Source: an uncultured Methanobrevibacter sp. (GTDB taxonomy: Archaea; Methanobacteriota; Methanobacteria; Methanobacteriales; Methanobacteriaceae). Taken from it: DNA of 40,800 nucleotides. Positions 1-9,287 of the stretch are shown here, one piece after another; positions within the stretch are counted from its first letter, which is position 1; each line of letters starts with the position of its first letter. The stretch is taken from assembly GCF_947166415.1 (NCBI RefSeq), contig NZ_CAMVEE010000018.1:1-40800 (forward strand), written 5' to 3'. Made by a program: the position numbers and the translations under genes. The notes under the pieces were generated by a model. The model had not been told where the DNA came from. It saw only the letters and a list, made by a program, of their open reading frames with translations, and ran no database searches.

Positions 1-10
1 TTAAGCCCCC

Positions 11-1048
11 TTACATTTTAATTTTGCCTTTGAATTTAGCATAAACAGCATAATCAATATAAGTCTTTTTGTCAATGATATCCTGTGTTTTTGGAGCTAA
101 ATCTCTTCTTTCTTCAATTTCATCTTTTACAGTAATTGTGAATCCATCACTTCCTGCACCGGATCCGTATGAAACAACAAATATTTTGTCTCCAGGTTCT
201 GCAACATCCAGGATATTGGACAATGCAAGAGGTACGGCACCGGAATAGGTATTTCCAATATTAGGAGTGAGCAATCCTTGCTTGATTTGCTCTGATGAGA
301 AACCTAATTTTTTACCTGCCCTCAAGTAAAACTTACCGTTAGGCTGATGGAAACAAGCATAATCATAATCTTCAGGTTTTGAGCCGGTTTCTTCAAACAG
401 CATTTTTGCTGCGCTTAAAACATGCTTGAAGTAAGCAGGTTCTCCTGTGAAACGTCCGCCGTGAGACGGATAGTTCTGGCCTTCTCTTCTGTAAAAGTCA
501 GGAGTGTCTGTTGTAAAACTGACGGTTGTATCGATATCAGCTATTGTATTTTCCTTACCGATAATGTAAGCAGCACCACCGGCGGATGCAGTGTATTCAA
601 GCGCATCTCCAGGGGCTCCCTGAGAAGTATCGGCACCTATAGCCAATGCATATTCAACCATTCCAGAATCGACAAGTCCCATAGACATTTGAATGCCCGC
701 AGTTCCTGCCTTACATGCGAATTCCAAATCCGCAGCAGTTAACTTAGGAGTTGCGCAAACTGCTTCAGCTACAATGGAAGCTGTTGGCTTAACTGCATAA
801 GGGTGTGATTCTGAACCTACATAAACAGCACCAATCTTACTTGGGTCAATTTGAGCTCTTGCTAGAGCGTATCTAGCAGCGGTTACTGCAATAGTTGCAG
901 TATCTTCATCAGCAGAAGGAACGGATTTTTCATTAACGATTAATCCTCTTGATAAAGCTACAGGGTTATCCCCCCACACTTTAGCGATTTCCTCTACCTT
1001 TATTCTATATGATGGCACATATGCCCCATATCCTACTATTCCTACCAT
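11..1048 (-). CDS. mvaS: Hydroxymethylglutaryl-CoA synthase (archaeal type)
   Basis: Condenses acetyl-CoA with acetoacetyl-CoA to HMG-CoA, an early step of the mevalonate route to archaeal isoprenoid lipids. The 345-residue protein has a thiolase-like fold. Visible catalytic candidates are Glu80 in GSESHPYA, Cys112 in [10 protein letters not shown] and His234 in CFHQPNGKF, as expected for this family. The start at 1048 is supported by an AGGTGATT ribosome site 2-3 bases upstream. Just past the stop, bases 3-8 read GGGGG on the minus strand and look like the ribosome site of a following co-transcribed gene lying off the left edge; in archaea this is usually an acetyl-CoA acetyltransferase, which is inference here. 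Family assignment is secure. Confidence 0.95.
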   Translation of the reverse strand: MVGIVGYGAYVPSYRIKVEEIAKVWGDNPVALSRGLIVNEKSVPSADEDTATIAVTAARYALARAQIDPSKIGAVYVGSESHPYAVKPTASIVAEAVCATPKLTAADLEFACKAGTAGIQMSMGLVDSGMVEYALAIGADTSQGAPGDALEYTASAGGAAYIIGKENTIADIDTTVSFTTDTPDFYRREGQNYPSHGGRFTGEPAYFKHVLSAAKMLFEETGSKPEDYDYACFHQPNGKFYLRAGKKLGFSSEQIKQGLLTPNIGNTYSGAVPLALSNILDVAEPGDKIFVVSYGSGAGSDGFTITVKDEIEERRDLAPKTQDIIDKKTYIDYAVYAKFKGKIKM

Positions 1049-1050
1049 TA

Positions 1051-1129
1051 AATCACCTTAAATTTAAATATTTAAAGACATTAAAAATTAATTTAATTGC
1101 ATATATTCTATTTTTATTATTATATAAAA
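1051..1129 (-). promoter_or_regulatory. Promoter and ribosome site of HMG-CoA synthase
   Basis: On the minus strand a TATA box (TTTTATATAATAA, about 1116-1129) is followed after about 25 bases by a likely start of transcription near 1093, and an AGGTGATT ribosome site at 1051-1058 before the ATG. Judged by eye. Confidence 0.5.
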
Positions 1130-1171
1130 TTAACTAAAAAATAGCTATTTATTAAACAAAACAAGAATTTT

Positions 1172-1192
1172 AAAAAAAGTATTTTTCAAAAA
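1172..1192 (-). terminator. T-rich terminator after the tRNA-Gly pair
   Basis: Two runs of T on the minus strand (1188-1192 and 1172-1178) follow the tRNA 3' end directly. Archaeal RNA polymerase stops at oligo-T, so this probably ends the tRNA transcript before the HMG-CoA synthase promoter. Confidence 0.5.
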
Positions 1193-1266
1193 TGCAGTCG
1201 CCGGGATTCGAACCCGGGTTGTAGGCTTGGAAGGCCCAAGTAATAACCAGACTATACCACGACTGC
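1193..1266 (-). tRNA. tRNA-Gly (anticodon TCC)
   Basis: A 74-base cloverleaf. The acceptor arm GCAGTCG pairs with CGACTGC, the discriminator base is A, and the T arm contains GGTTCGAATCC. The anticodon stem TGGGC/GCCTA holds the loop CTTCCAA, giving anticodon TCC, which reads GGA/GGG codons. CCA is not encoded; TTT follows. It lies 8 bases from a second tRNA-Gly with anticodon GCC, and both are probably processed from one transcript. Confidence 0.95.
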
Positions 1267-1274
1267 ATAAAAAA

Positions 1275-1348
1275 TGCGGCGTCCGGGATTTGAACCCGGG
1301 TCTCTAACGTGGCAGGCTAGAGTCTTAACCAGGCTGGACTAACACCGC
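1275..1348 (-). tRNA. tRNA-Gly (anticodon GCC)
   Basis: A 74-base cloverleaf. The acceptor arm GCGGTGT pairs with ACGCCGC with one G-U pair, the discriminator is A, and the T arm contains GGTTCAAATCC. The anticodon stem CTAGC/GTTAG holds the loop CTGCCAC, giving anticodon GCC for GGC/GGT codons. CCA is not encoded. It is first in a two-tRNA transcript. Confidence 0.95.
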
Positions 1349-1381
1349 ATGAAAACTAACAACAAATAAACTTATGTTTTA

Positions 1382-1398
1382 ATGATATATAAAGGTTT
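1382..1398 (-). promoter_or_regulatory. TATA promoter of the tRNA-Gly pair
   Basis: On the minus strand AAACCTTTATATATCA lies about 35-50 bases before the first tRNA, in the short gap after the flippase stop codon. A purine-rich element followed by TTTATATA is a typical strong archaeal promoter. Confidence 0.5.
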
Positions 1399-1401
1399 GC
1401 A

Positions 1402-2829
1402 TTATTTACCGATTATTTGTTTTATAATCAATTTATCTTCCTGATCAACCGTTTTAATCAAAAGAATGACTGCAAAGTAAACAATGATTGAAACAGGCAT
1501 TGCAATCCACATGTTTAAGTTAAAGAAGTATAAAACAATACCTAAAACACCTGATGCGAAACAAATTTTTATAAGATCATATATTAAATGCTTATCTGGA
1601 AGCTGACCAATCTTTTTAATCATATACAACTCTAAAACTAAAATCAGAATTTCACTTAATACTGTTGCAATTGAAGCTCCATAAACGGAATATTTTGGAA
1701 TCAATATCAAATTTAAAACAACGTTAAATATAGCAGCCAATGAATAGATTTTAGTTACTGAATACTCTTTATGTGATGCATTAAGAATTAATGTACATGC
1801 CCCATTAATAAATAAGAAACATACAGTCCAAATCAAAATTTTTATTACTCCTCCAGCTTCTATATACTGAGCACCATAGATTCCAATTATATCATAACCA
1901 TATATGCAAGTAAATACAGCTATAGGTATTGTAACTAAAGACAAATATTTTATAGATTTTACAAAACTTAAATTCAATAAATCTTTTTCGTCCTTGAACA
2001 ACTTACTCATAACAGGGAAAATCACTGCTGTATAAATTGTATAAAACAGAGATAACACACTTATTAATTTATATGCAGAGTTATAAAGACCTGTAGCATA
2101 TGTGGTTGAAAACTGAGTAATCATCACAATATCAATAGAATAGTAAATTGTATAGAACAGACTGGATAGTGCAAAAGGAATCCCTGCCTTGAGCAATACT
2201 TTGTAAAATGAAAAGTCAAAAGCCAATTTAGGTTTAATGATATGTCTGCGCAATGCAAATAAAGCATAAGCCAATGCAGCAAGATTTGCTAAAATATAGG
2301 CAAATGTAATTCCTAACAATCCCCAATTTGTATAAATAACTGTTAGAATAAAAACAAAAGTTAATCCATTCAACACAATATTTGTAATAGCTTGAAACTT
2401 GATTTGTTCATGTGCCTGAAATGATGAAAAAATAACATCATGAAATGACTTGATTAAAAATTCAAAAGCATACAAAAGACATATGCCAATAACATACCTA
2501 TTCCATCCAAGTAGTGTCACTACAACAAATACAACGAATAAATAAAAAATCGCTAAAAATATCTTTAGACCCAATGTATTATTCAGATATTTAGCTTCGT
2601 TTTCAACATCCGTTGAAATCGCCCTTACAAGATAATTAAATATACCAAAGCTAGCAAAAACACCTAACAAAGTTGAAATGGACACTGCAGCCCCAAAAAT
2701 ACCGTAATCTGATGGTCCCAAATATCTTGCCATCAATACTGTCCAAATAAATGCAAGTACACTGGTAAGGACTTGAGAAATCATCAACCAGCTCATATTT
2801 GCAAATATCGTTTTAACTTTACTAGCCAT
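1402..2829 (-). CDS. Polysaccharide flippase (MOP superfamily, Wzx-like)
   Basis: A 475-residue integral membrane protein with about 12-14 hydrophobic segments and almost no soluble part. The N-terminal pattern (SWLMISQVLTSVLAFIW, then MARYLGPSDYGIFGAA) is typical of polysaccharide/oligosaccharide transporters, which flip lipid-linked glycans across the membrane. In a pseudomurein-walled methanogen the substrate could be a wall precursor or a surface glycan; the sequence does not say which. It is last in an operon with tgtA and a methyltransferase, 9 bases after the methyltransferase stop, with an AAGGTTT ribosome site. The family is clear and the substrate unknown. Confidence 0.88.
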   Translation of the reverse strand: MASKVKTIFANMSWLMISQVLTSVLAFIWTVLMARYLGPSDYGIFGAAVSISTLLGVFASFGIFNYLVRAISTDVENEAKYLNNTLGLKIFLAIFYLFVVFVVVTLLGWNRYVIGICLLYAFEFLIKSFHDVIFSSFQAHEQIKFQAITNIVLNGLTFVFILTVIYTNWGLLGITFAYILANLAALAYALFALRRHIIKPKLAFDFSFYKVLLKAGIPFALSSLFYTIYYSIDIVMITQFSTTYATGLYNSAYKLISVLSLFYTIYTAVIFPVMSKLFKDEKDLLNLSFVKSIKYLSLVTIPIAVFTCIYGYDIIGIYGAQYIEAGGVIKILIWTVCFLFINGACTLILNASHKEYSVTKIYSLAAIFNVVLNLILIPKYSVYGASIATVLSEILILVLELYMIKKIGQLPDKHLIYDLIKICFASGVLGIVLYFFNLNMWIAMPVSIIVYFAVILLIKTVDQEDKLIIKQIIGK

Positions 2830-2838
2830 AGTTAAACC

Positions 2839-3501
2839 TTAAATCTTAATTGCAGTAACACAAATCCAATCGTTTTCATCATTTATATAAGCTTTGAAAT
2901 CTTTAAAGCCTGTCTTTTCCAATGATTCTTTCAATACCTCTTCGGAGTAGATTTTCATGTCAAGCAGTTCGACCAAATCATCGTATTTTTCCATCTCGCC
3001 TTCCCTATAGACTGCTTCATTACAGAAAAACACCATTCCTCCTTTTTTAAGAACTCTATTTACTTCTTCCAGGTCATTGATAAAGTCAGGCCAGAAATAT
3101 ATTGTTTCAAATCCTGTTACAATATCAAATGTCTCATCATAAAACGGCATGTCTGAAACGGAACCCTGCAAAACATTGACGATTCCCTTATCAATGGCAT
3201 CTTTATTCAGCTCAATTGATTTTTCAACGCTTACTTCTGAGTAATCGATACCGACAACTCTTCCGTTTTCAGATATCTGCTCAACAAATCTTTCAATGTT
3301 TCTTCCTCCGCCACAGCCGATGTCGAGAATCTTAGAGTCTTCATTTATTTCAAAATGACTTACTCCCCATTGAGCCATTGACTCATGGGACTTGTTCATT
3401 CTATCCAGAATCTTGTGGCCAAGCTCGCCAACAGGCTTTCTGGCGTTTTTAATCAGTTCCTTATCTTCCATATTATGGCCAGTATTTACCTTTTCACTCA
3501 T
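2839..3501 (-). CDS. Class I SAM-dependent methyltransferase
   Basis: A 220-residue protein with a class I methyltransferase core. Motif I ILDIGCGGGRN is near residues 58-68, an acidic residue ends the next strand in VVGIDYSE, and a YFWPD/EVNRVLKKGG region follows as in UbiE/MenG-like enzymes. The substrate cannot be read from the sequence. It is 7 bases downstream of tgtA and 9 bases upstream of the flippase, so the three are probably co-transcribed; this could mean an RNA, lipid or glycan substrate. The start at 3501 has a GTGATATT ribosome site just upstream. Confidence 0.85.
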   Translation of the reverse strand: MSEKVNTGHNMEDKELIKNARKPVGELGHKILDRMNKSHESMAQWGVSHFEINEDSKILDIGCGGGRNIERFVEQISENGRVVGIDYSEVSVEKSIELNKDAIDKGIVNVLQGSVSDMPFYDETFDIVTGFETIYFWPDFINDLEEVNRVLKKGGMVFFCNEAVYREGEMEKYDDLVELLDMKIYSEEVLKESLEKTGFKDFKAYINDENDWICVTAIKI

Positions 3502-3508
3502 AATATCA

Positions 3509-5488
3509 CTATTTTTTCATTCCTTTACGTGTCTTAATAGCTTGTCCAGTTTGGAATTCCTTAATTTCACATGCCCCAAGCAATGCCTTACCATAGGCCA
3601 GGAGCTTGTCTTCCTCATTTACTATTAAAACCTCATCATTTGATCTTATATCATCATCACAGTCAACGACAAACTTGCAGAATACGCTTTTTCCATCAAG
3701 AGCAAAAGGCTCTGAATCCTTATTGACGACAACCCTATTTTGAGGATACGGCATTGCATTGTGAAGCCTTTTTGCACCTTCTTTTGATAGAACCAAAAAG
3801 GAATCTGATGCCCTCATATTTACTAAAAGCACTTTGCCGTCATAGATATGTCTTATCTTTCCGGTTTTCTTACTTTTTTCTATATTAATGTTTCCTTTAA
3901 ATAACGCTTCACCGGCTCCAACGCCGAACTGGTAATCCGCAATAGCTTTAACCTTTTTGATGTCATCTTTTTGATATCTGATTTCATCTGAAGAGATGCA
4001 TTTATTGTATAATCCAATTTGCAAGTCTTTAATTACTCTTGAATGAATCAATACCTGTTCATAGTATTCAACAAATTCTGAGATGAAATCCTCCACAAAT
4101 TCAATGCTGTCAACATCACGAGTTTTTGGAGCGTCATTTTGGCTTAATGGGTAAACCTCATCAATTTCCAATGGAATCAAACCGAAAGGAATATCCAAAA
4201 CCATGAAGTCTGTGTTGTCCAAATCGATTTCCTGTTCCGCTCCGTAAATGTAAAATTCCCCAAGCTTTCCTGAAATGAATTTGGAGTACGGCTTTCTTGT
4301 TGGGGGCAAAATAATCAAATCTCGTTTTTTAGGCATTTCACGTAATTTCTGCATGTGCCTTAAGACTTCAGACCTGCACAGGGATTCAGGACCTGTATAG
4401 AAAAACGCTGACTTTTTGCTTCTCGGGTCATATTTTTCCAAAACTTGTGAATAGTTTCCAAGCTGCCTTACTGCTTCAAGAAGTGCAGGATGAGCTCTGC
4501 ATCGCTCTTCGACAAGTTCCATCAAACTTCCTTCATAGATTGCCTGTCTGATTAATCTTAACTCTGCAAATGAAACATGCAGGTTGTGTTGAGCAATCAA
4601 ATCTCTTCTCTGCTCTTTCGGCATTGCCCTTAACTCATCAGGAGTGTATTTGCAGCACACTTCACATGAACACGGCATCTCCTGCAGGTTTTCCAGTTTG
4701 TAGGTTCCTCTTGTTGATAAAAGCCTGTCATCTTCAGCATACAATATGTAAGCTGCAGAATCGAACAAATCACAGCCCATTGCAACACATAACGCAAATA
4801 TCATAGGGTGTCCTGCACCCATCAAATGGCGAGCTGTGCTGTCCGGCAATTCCTTCATGGAATTCATTACAACATCAACCAAATCCTTGTAGTGATATGA
4901 CTCCATCAAAGGAACGACTGCACCAATCGGATACAAATCCGCATCCAGCTTTGAAAGTTCACGTGCACACTCTCTTCTCAAATCGAGAAATGTTGACCCC
5001 TGAACAACTGAATTCAGAAGCATTTCCATATTCTGGTCTTTTTTATATTCAACTGCTTCACGAGCCCTTTCAAGGGTGATTTCCAAATCGCTTTCAGCTT
5101 TCTCACGTTCAACAAAAGGAGCGGTAGGAATGTCAAGGCTTGTTCCGATGTCTGTATTGATTAATTCCTGAAACTCAATGACCTCCTTGTTTGTAATTTC
5201 CACATCACCATAGACTGAAAGCTGAAATGAACCTGAATCCGTCATGATTGGACCATCGAAATGAATCAATTCATGTAAACCCTTTTCAACAGCTTCCTTT
5301 TTTAAATCGTCATCTTTATAAATTAGATATGCATTAGTAATTACAATATCCGCACCATATTTAGCTACGTCGATTGCTTGTTTGCGCGGATGAATAACGG
5401 GCATCAATGCTGGTGTTTTTACATTTCCATGCTTGGTTTTTAAAACGCCAACCCTACCCATATTATCTTTAGCTTTAATTTCAAACAT
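3509..5488 (-). CDS. tgtA: tRNA-guanine(15) transglycosylase (archaeosine)
   Basis: Swaps guanine 15 in the D-loop of archaeal tRNAs for preQ0, the first tRNA-borne step toward archaeosine. At 659 residues it has the long archaeal form: an N-terminal TIM-barrel catalytic domain and C-terminal extensions ending in a PUA RNA-binding domain (roughly the last 80 residues, including VLLVNMRASDSFLVLSKEG). The active-site segment MTDSGSFQLS is near residue 84, and a zinc site CSCEVC with a following His (AQHNLH) is present. An AGGTA ribosome site precedes ATG 5488. First gene of an operon with a methyltransferase and a flippase. Assignment is secure. Confidence 0.96.
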   Translation of the reverse strand: MFEIKAKDNMGRVGVLKTKHGNVKTPALMPVIHPRKQAIDVAKYGADIVITNAYLIYKDDDLKKEAVEKGLHELIHFDGPIMTDSGSFQLSVYGDVEITNKEVIEFQELINTDIGTSLDIPTAPFVEREKAESDLEITLERAREAVEYKKDQNMEMLLNSVVQGSTFLDLRRECARELSKLDADLYPIGAVVPLMESYHYKDLVDVVMNSMKELPDSTARHLMGAGHPMIFALCVAMGCDLFDSAAYILYAEDDRLLSTRGTYKLENLQEMPCSCEVCCKYTPDELRAMPKEQRRDLIAQHNLHVSFAELRLIRQAIYEGSLMELVEERCRAHPALLEAVRQLGNYSQVLEKYDPRSKKSAFFYTGPESLCRSEVLRHMQKLREMPKKRDLIILPPTRKPYSKFISGKLGEFYIYGAEQEIDLDNTDFMVLDIPFGLIPLEIDEVYPLSQNDAPKTRDVDSIEFVEDFISEFVEYYEQVLIHSRVIKDLQIGLYNKCISSDEIRYQKDDIKKVKAIADYQFGVGAGEALFKGNINIEKSKKTGKIRHIYDGKVLLVNMRASDSFLVLSKEGAKRLHNAMPYPQNRVVVNKDSEPFALDGKSVFCKFVVDCDDDIRSNDEVLIVNEEDKLLAYGKALLGACEIKEFQTGQAIKTRKGMKK

Positions 5489-5724
5489 TTATTTTACCTA
5501 CAAACTTTAATTAAATTAACTTTAATTTAAAAATTATATAAATTTTACTTATTTTATAAATAATAATTAAAAAACTTATGAATTAAACTATTTAAAATAT
5601 AAAATTAATTTATTCTTAAAAAATAATATTTTAAACTCATTTAAGTAGAAAATAAACAATTAATTAATTTTTAAATATTTACAATATTTTATAAAATATA
5701 AACCTTATATAATTATTTGATACA
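5489..5724. promoter_or_regulatory. Divergent promoter region, tgtA / MnmC2-like gene
   Basis: A 236-base, very AT-rich gap between divergent genes. For tgtA a minus-strand TATA box lies about 5533-5545. For the plus-strand gene, TTTTATAAAATATAAA at about 5687-5702 puts the transcription start at or next to ATG 5725, and no Shine-Dalgarno site is seen, so that message is probably leaderless. No further gene was seen. Confidence 0.45.
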
Positions 5725-6948
5725 ATGAGTTATGAAAATGATGCAAGAATAATAAATGATGATGTCTTTGACCTAATCAACTCATGTTTCGATGAGGAAA
5801 GAAGTAGTCGAAATAATGAAGGAAGGGTCAATTTTTTTAATACTTATAATGAATACTTTGTTTTAACAGATGACGGATCTTATTCTATTAATTCTAAGGA
5901 AATAAACAATAAAATTGAAACGCTCCATACATCTACAGGAGCAATAAGTGAGTCATTTGAGAAGTTTATCAAACCAATGAAGTTTGACTACACAAAAGAT
6001 ATTGCCATTCTGGACATCTGCGCAGGAATGGGGTACAATTCATCAGCCGCTATTGATGACTTTTTAAAGAAGGAATCCAATTCAAATTTAAAGATAGATA
6101 TGGTGGAAATATCTCATGCCACACTTGCATGTGGTCTTTTGGTTCCATCACCAATCAAGGCTCATGATATAACCAAAAAAGCCATTGAAGAGGAACTTAT
6201 TCGTCAAGACTATGCAACATTAAGTTTGGAGGAATGTGAAATTCCGGAAAACATCGATATCGATGTCTATATCGAGGATGCACGCCAAACCGTACAGAAA
6301 CTGGAAGACAATACATACAATGCGATATTTCTTGATCCGTTTTCACAGAACATGGCTCCAGAACTGTTTTCACTTGATTTCTTCAAGGAGTTCCGGAGAG
6401 TCATAAAGGATGACGGCATCGTTGCAACCTACACTTCAGCAGCTCCAATCAGGGCGGCATTTATCGAAGCAGGATTTTTTATCGGCCAAGGCCCTATTTT
6501 CGGTAGAAAGCAAGGCGGAACACTCGCAAGTCCAAATCCATTGATGCTAGATACTGCCCTTCCGAAAAATGATGAGATACGAATTGCATTGTCCGATGTT
6601 GGAATTCCGTTCAGGGATCCTAATCTAAACAATACAAGCGAATACATCCTTGATGCAAGGACAGAAGAAAGACATGATGCCCGCCACAACACAAAAATAT
6701 CATCAGCCGTTAAAACACCAATATTTTTAGCCAGTGAAATGGATGATGAAAAGCTGAAAAGGCGTGTTGAACGTAATCTGAAAAAAATGAATATACCATC
6801 AACAACATCTCCTGAAGCTTATTATATCGTTGAGTGTGAAAATGACTACACAAAAAAACAGGACGCTGAAAACAACTCAACAAATAGAATTCTGGAAATG
6901 TCTAAAAGATTAAAAAAAGTAAAATCTGGAAATTATGGATGTACATAA
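5725..6948 (+). CDS. MnmC2/DUF752-like SAM-dependent methyltransferase
   Basis: A 407-residue protein with a Rossmann methyltransferase core. The SAM-binding loop is ILDICAGMGYNSS near residue 95, and the hallmark IFLDPFSQNMAPELFS is followed by VATYTSAAPIRAAFIEAGF and GPIFGRKQGGTLAS. These segments resemble the methyltransferase half of MnmC (DUF752), which finishes mnm5s2U in the tRNA wobble position. The FAD-oxidase half of bacterial MnmC is absent, and the first 90 and last 100 residues are not recognised. tRNA methylation is therefore likely but the exact nucleoside is inference. The message seems leaderless. Its 3' end overlaps that of the convergent surface-protein gene by 16 bases. 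Confidence 0.75.
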   Translation: MSYENDARIINDDVFDLINSCFDEERSSRNNEGRVNFFNTYNEYFVLTDDGSYSINSKEINNKIETLHTSTGAISESFEKFIKPMKFDYTKDIAILDICAGMGYNSSAAIDDFLKKESNSNLKIDMVEISHATLACGLLVPSPIKAHDITKKAIEEELIRQDYATLSLEECEIPENIDIDVYIEDARQTVQKLEDNTYNAIFLDPFSQNMAPELFSLDFFKEFRRVIKDDGIVATYTSAAPIRAAFIEAGFFIGQGPIFGRKQGGTLASPNPLMLDTALPKNDEIRIALSDVGIPFRDPNLNNTSEYILDARTEERHDARHNTKISSAVKTPIFLASEMDDEKLKRRVERNLKKMNIPSTTSPEAYYIVECENDYTKKQDAENNSTNRILEMSKRLKKVKSGNYGCT

Positions 6949-8930
6949 TTTCCGCTTTTCAATGTATATGCATCTGCTTTTGTCGAATGGATAGGATCTG
7001 ATACCGGAGTTAAATCTCCTCCACTATCACCACGATTTTGTCCAAATATGGACCAATCACAGTCACAGTCGGCACAGAAAATTCCTCCTTCAGCAGAAGA
7101 ACCTTCATGATGGCCTGTTGCAGGGAAAACACCAACATTAGTATATTCGTTTCCTGCCCAGAAAATGCTCCAGTAAAGATTATGTCCGCCACAGTAAGGA
7201 CATTCCCTTATGAATTCTCTCTGATAGAATGTATATCCATACACATATTCTTCACCCATACCTGAAGGTCTTCCGATAGCCAGTATAGTATACCCATCAC
7301 TGGAAATACCATATTTATTATATCTCATACCTTTACTATCTTTCAAAGTATGGATTTTGGTAGTCTTAGTGAATCCGGTAGTCAAATCTGTGATTACTAC
7401 AGTATGATCACCATATTTCAGGTTTATTGGCACAGATGCTGTACCATATACATTGGTACTGGTTGTGTATGTCTTATCGTCAATCTTGATTTGCACTTTA
7501 GCATGACTTGCACGTTCACCCTCTAAATCTAAAAGGTCAACATAATACCTGCTGGAAATGCCTTGCCTGGTATACATGTCACCTGCCAGGATTGTCTGTG
7601 AGCAGACAATGATTTTTGCAGCACCTGAACATCCAGTATACGGATCAACAACCTTTAATGCATGGGTGCCTTTAGCCAATTTATATTTAAGGGTTGCAAC
7701 ACCTTTATCGTTTGTTTTAATGGTGAATGTTTTCCCATTTAAATGAATTTCAACATTTTGGTCTTTTATTAGATTTTCATTTTTGTAAAGGGTCACCTTA
7801 AAGGAAGATGTTTGGCCGGAAGGTGCATAAGAAGTTTTGGTAAAGTATATTGTGCGGAACACTTTTACAGTTTTTGTCACTTTTTCACCAGTAACCGGAT
7901 TTGCGATATTGACTTTGTAAGTACCCGGATTCAATCCTATGCCCATATATGCTACCCCATTAGCATTGGTCTTTTTAGTATAAGTCTTTCCATTGATTAT
8001 GAAATTGACATTATGATTAGCTAAGAGCTTATTTGACTTATCATAAAAGGTAGCTGGCAAACTTTTACTGCTTTTATAATGTTTGCTTAAGTCCTCAGAC
8101 ACAATAGATGAATGTATATCGATTTTATTCAGGACTTTATAACCTGTAGGATGAACAGAATATACTGAATGAGTCCCAAGGCTTAAATCAGATACGCTGA
8201 AAGATGCGACACCATTACTATTTGTTTTTGCTGAACGTTCCTTTCCGTCAACTATGAATCTGACAGCAGCATTGTTCAATGGTACACTTTTACCAATGAA
8301 TTTTGCTGAAAAAGCAGCGTTTGATTTGTAAGATGCAACAAGATCCTTTGCTATTATTGGAACTAAAACATTGACTTTGTTAGTTGTTTCAACTCCACAG
8401 CAGTAGGCAGAAATAATATAAAAACCAGTGTTTATATTAAGCTGAATAGATGCCTTACCACTAGAATCTGTTACTCTTTTGTAAGTAGCACCATTAATTT
8501 TAATAGCGACAGTTTTACCGCTTAAAGGTTTTGAATCCTTAAGCAAGGTTACCTCATAACCGGAACCGTCCTTGTAATACATTTTTACATCTTTACCACT
8601 GATTGAATAAACAGGAGTGGCAGATAATATTTCATTAACATCTCCGTTATTAACGGATAATACATCATCACTAACGTTATCATCGTTAGTGGCTGATAAC
8701 ACATCACTAGCGTTATCGCTATTGCCGGATGAAACCTCTTGGGAGATTGAATCTTCACTAACTGAAGACAACTCTTCATTTGAAATTACTTCAATTGAAT
8801 TCGAAGGAGGCTCATCCTCCACATCACTAACTGTCAAGTCGTCACTTGAATTTGTTTCAACTGCAGCAACTGCAGAAACGGACAACATGAAAATTAGAGT
8901 TATTAAAAATAAAATTTTCTTATTAAACAT
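6933..8930 (-). CDS. Secreted adhesin-like protein with five Ig-like repeats
   Basis: About 665 residues. A signal peptide (MFNKKILFLITLIFMLSVSAVAA) is followed by a roughly 100-residue Asp/Ser/Asn-rich acidic stretch, then five beta-sandwich-like repeats of about 80-95 residues. Each repeat shows the pattern NGK-T-TNxNGVA followed by GTHxV. The last ~110 residues form a different domain with ECPYCGGHN and FCADCDCDW, two Cys pairs that could bind zinc. No C-terminal membrane anchor is seen. It resembles adhesin-like proteins of gut methanogens, though binding partners are unknown. I prefer ATG 8930, which starts directly at the signal peptide and has GGGGTTA upstream; an in-frame ATG at 8951 with GTGAG upstream is possible. 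Confidence 0.82.
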   Translation of the reverse strand: MFNKKILFLITLIFMLSVSAVAAVETNSSDDLTVSDVEDEPPSNSIEVISNEELSSVSEDSISQEVSSGNSDNASDVLSATNDDNVSDDVLSVNNGDVNEILSATPVYSISGKDVKMYYKDGSGYEVTLLKDSKPLSGKTVAIKINGATYKRVTDSSGKASIQLNINTGFYIISAYCCGVETTNKVNVLVPIIAKDLVASYKSNAAFSAKFIGKSVPLNNAAVRFIVDGKERSAKTNSNGVASFSVSDLSLGTHSVYSVHPTGYKVLNKIDIHSSIVSEDLSKHYKSSKSLPATFYDKSNKLLANHNVNFIINGKTYTKKTNANGVAYMGIGLNPGTYKVNIANPVTGEKVTKTVKVFRTIYFTKTSYAPSGQTSSFKVTLYKNENLIKDQNVEIHLNGKTFTIKTNDKGVATLKYKLAKGTHALKVVDPYTGCSGAAKIIVCSQTILAGDMYTRQGISSRYYVDLLDLEGERASHAKVQIKIDDKTYTTSTNVYGTASVPINLKYGDHTVVITDLTTGFTKTTKIHTLKDSKGMRYNKYGISSDGYTILAIGRPSGMGEEYVYGYTFYQREFIRECPYCGGHNLYWSIFWAGNEYTNVGVFPATGHHEGSSAEGGIFCADCDCDWSIFGQNRGDSGGDLTPVSDPIHSTKADAYTLKSGNYVHP

Positions 8931-8951
8931 AACGTTAACCCCATTTAACAT

Positions 8952-9287
8952 TTTGTTCTCACTTAATCATATTACTCTTTTTCTATAAAAAGCTTTTTAT
9001 TATCTAAAAAAGCATAAATAAGTCCGATTTATAAAAATTAAGCCAAAATATGTTTATAAATAATATAAAAAGATTAAACTAATTGAAATTTAGATTAAAA
9101 GACAATATCCTATTAAAACCCAATTCATAAAAATTAACTAAAATGAATAAATAGCTTAAAGGTCCACAACGATTAAGATTAAAAAATAATTAATAATCAT
9201 GATTAAAATGATAAAATACAAATTATAAAATATTTAATCAAAAAAACAATAAATTTAATATTTATAATTAAAAATTAAAGCTTAAAT
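8952..9287. other. AT-rich intergenic region upstream of adhesin-like gene
   Basis: About 335 bases without a convincing gene. On the minus strand there are possible TATA boxes near 9022-9035 (TTTTTATAAATC) and 8981-8990 (CTTTTTATAG), giving candidate long leaders for the surface protein. A 12-base palindrome AAAAAGCTTTTT lies at 8987-8998. Nothing resembling a stable structured RNA was recognised by eye. Confidence 0.35.

Noticed and set aside
422-742. Plus-strand 106-codon open frame
   Set aside because: It is antisense to the well-supported HMG-CoA synthase, Ser/Cys-rich, and has no ribosome site.
1193-1348. tRNA-Gly pair as an integration site for a mobile element
   Set aside because: No integrase, partial tRNA copy or direct repeat was found near the pair.
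8617-8988. Plus-strand 123-codon Ser/Leu-rich frame
   Set aside because: It mirrors the signal peptide and acidic repeats of the minus-strand surface protein; low-complexity composition explains the open frame.
8987-8998. Palindrome AAAAAGCTTTTT as an operator
   Set aside because: Such A/T palindromes arise often by chance in this AT-rich sequence and no second copy was seen nearby.
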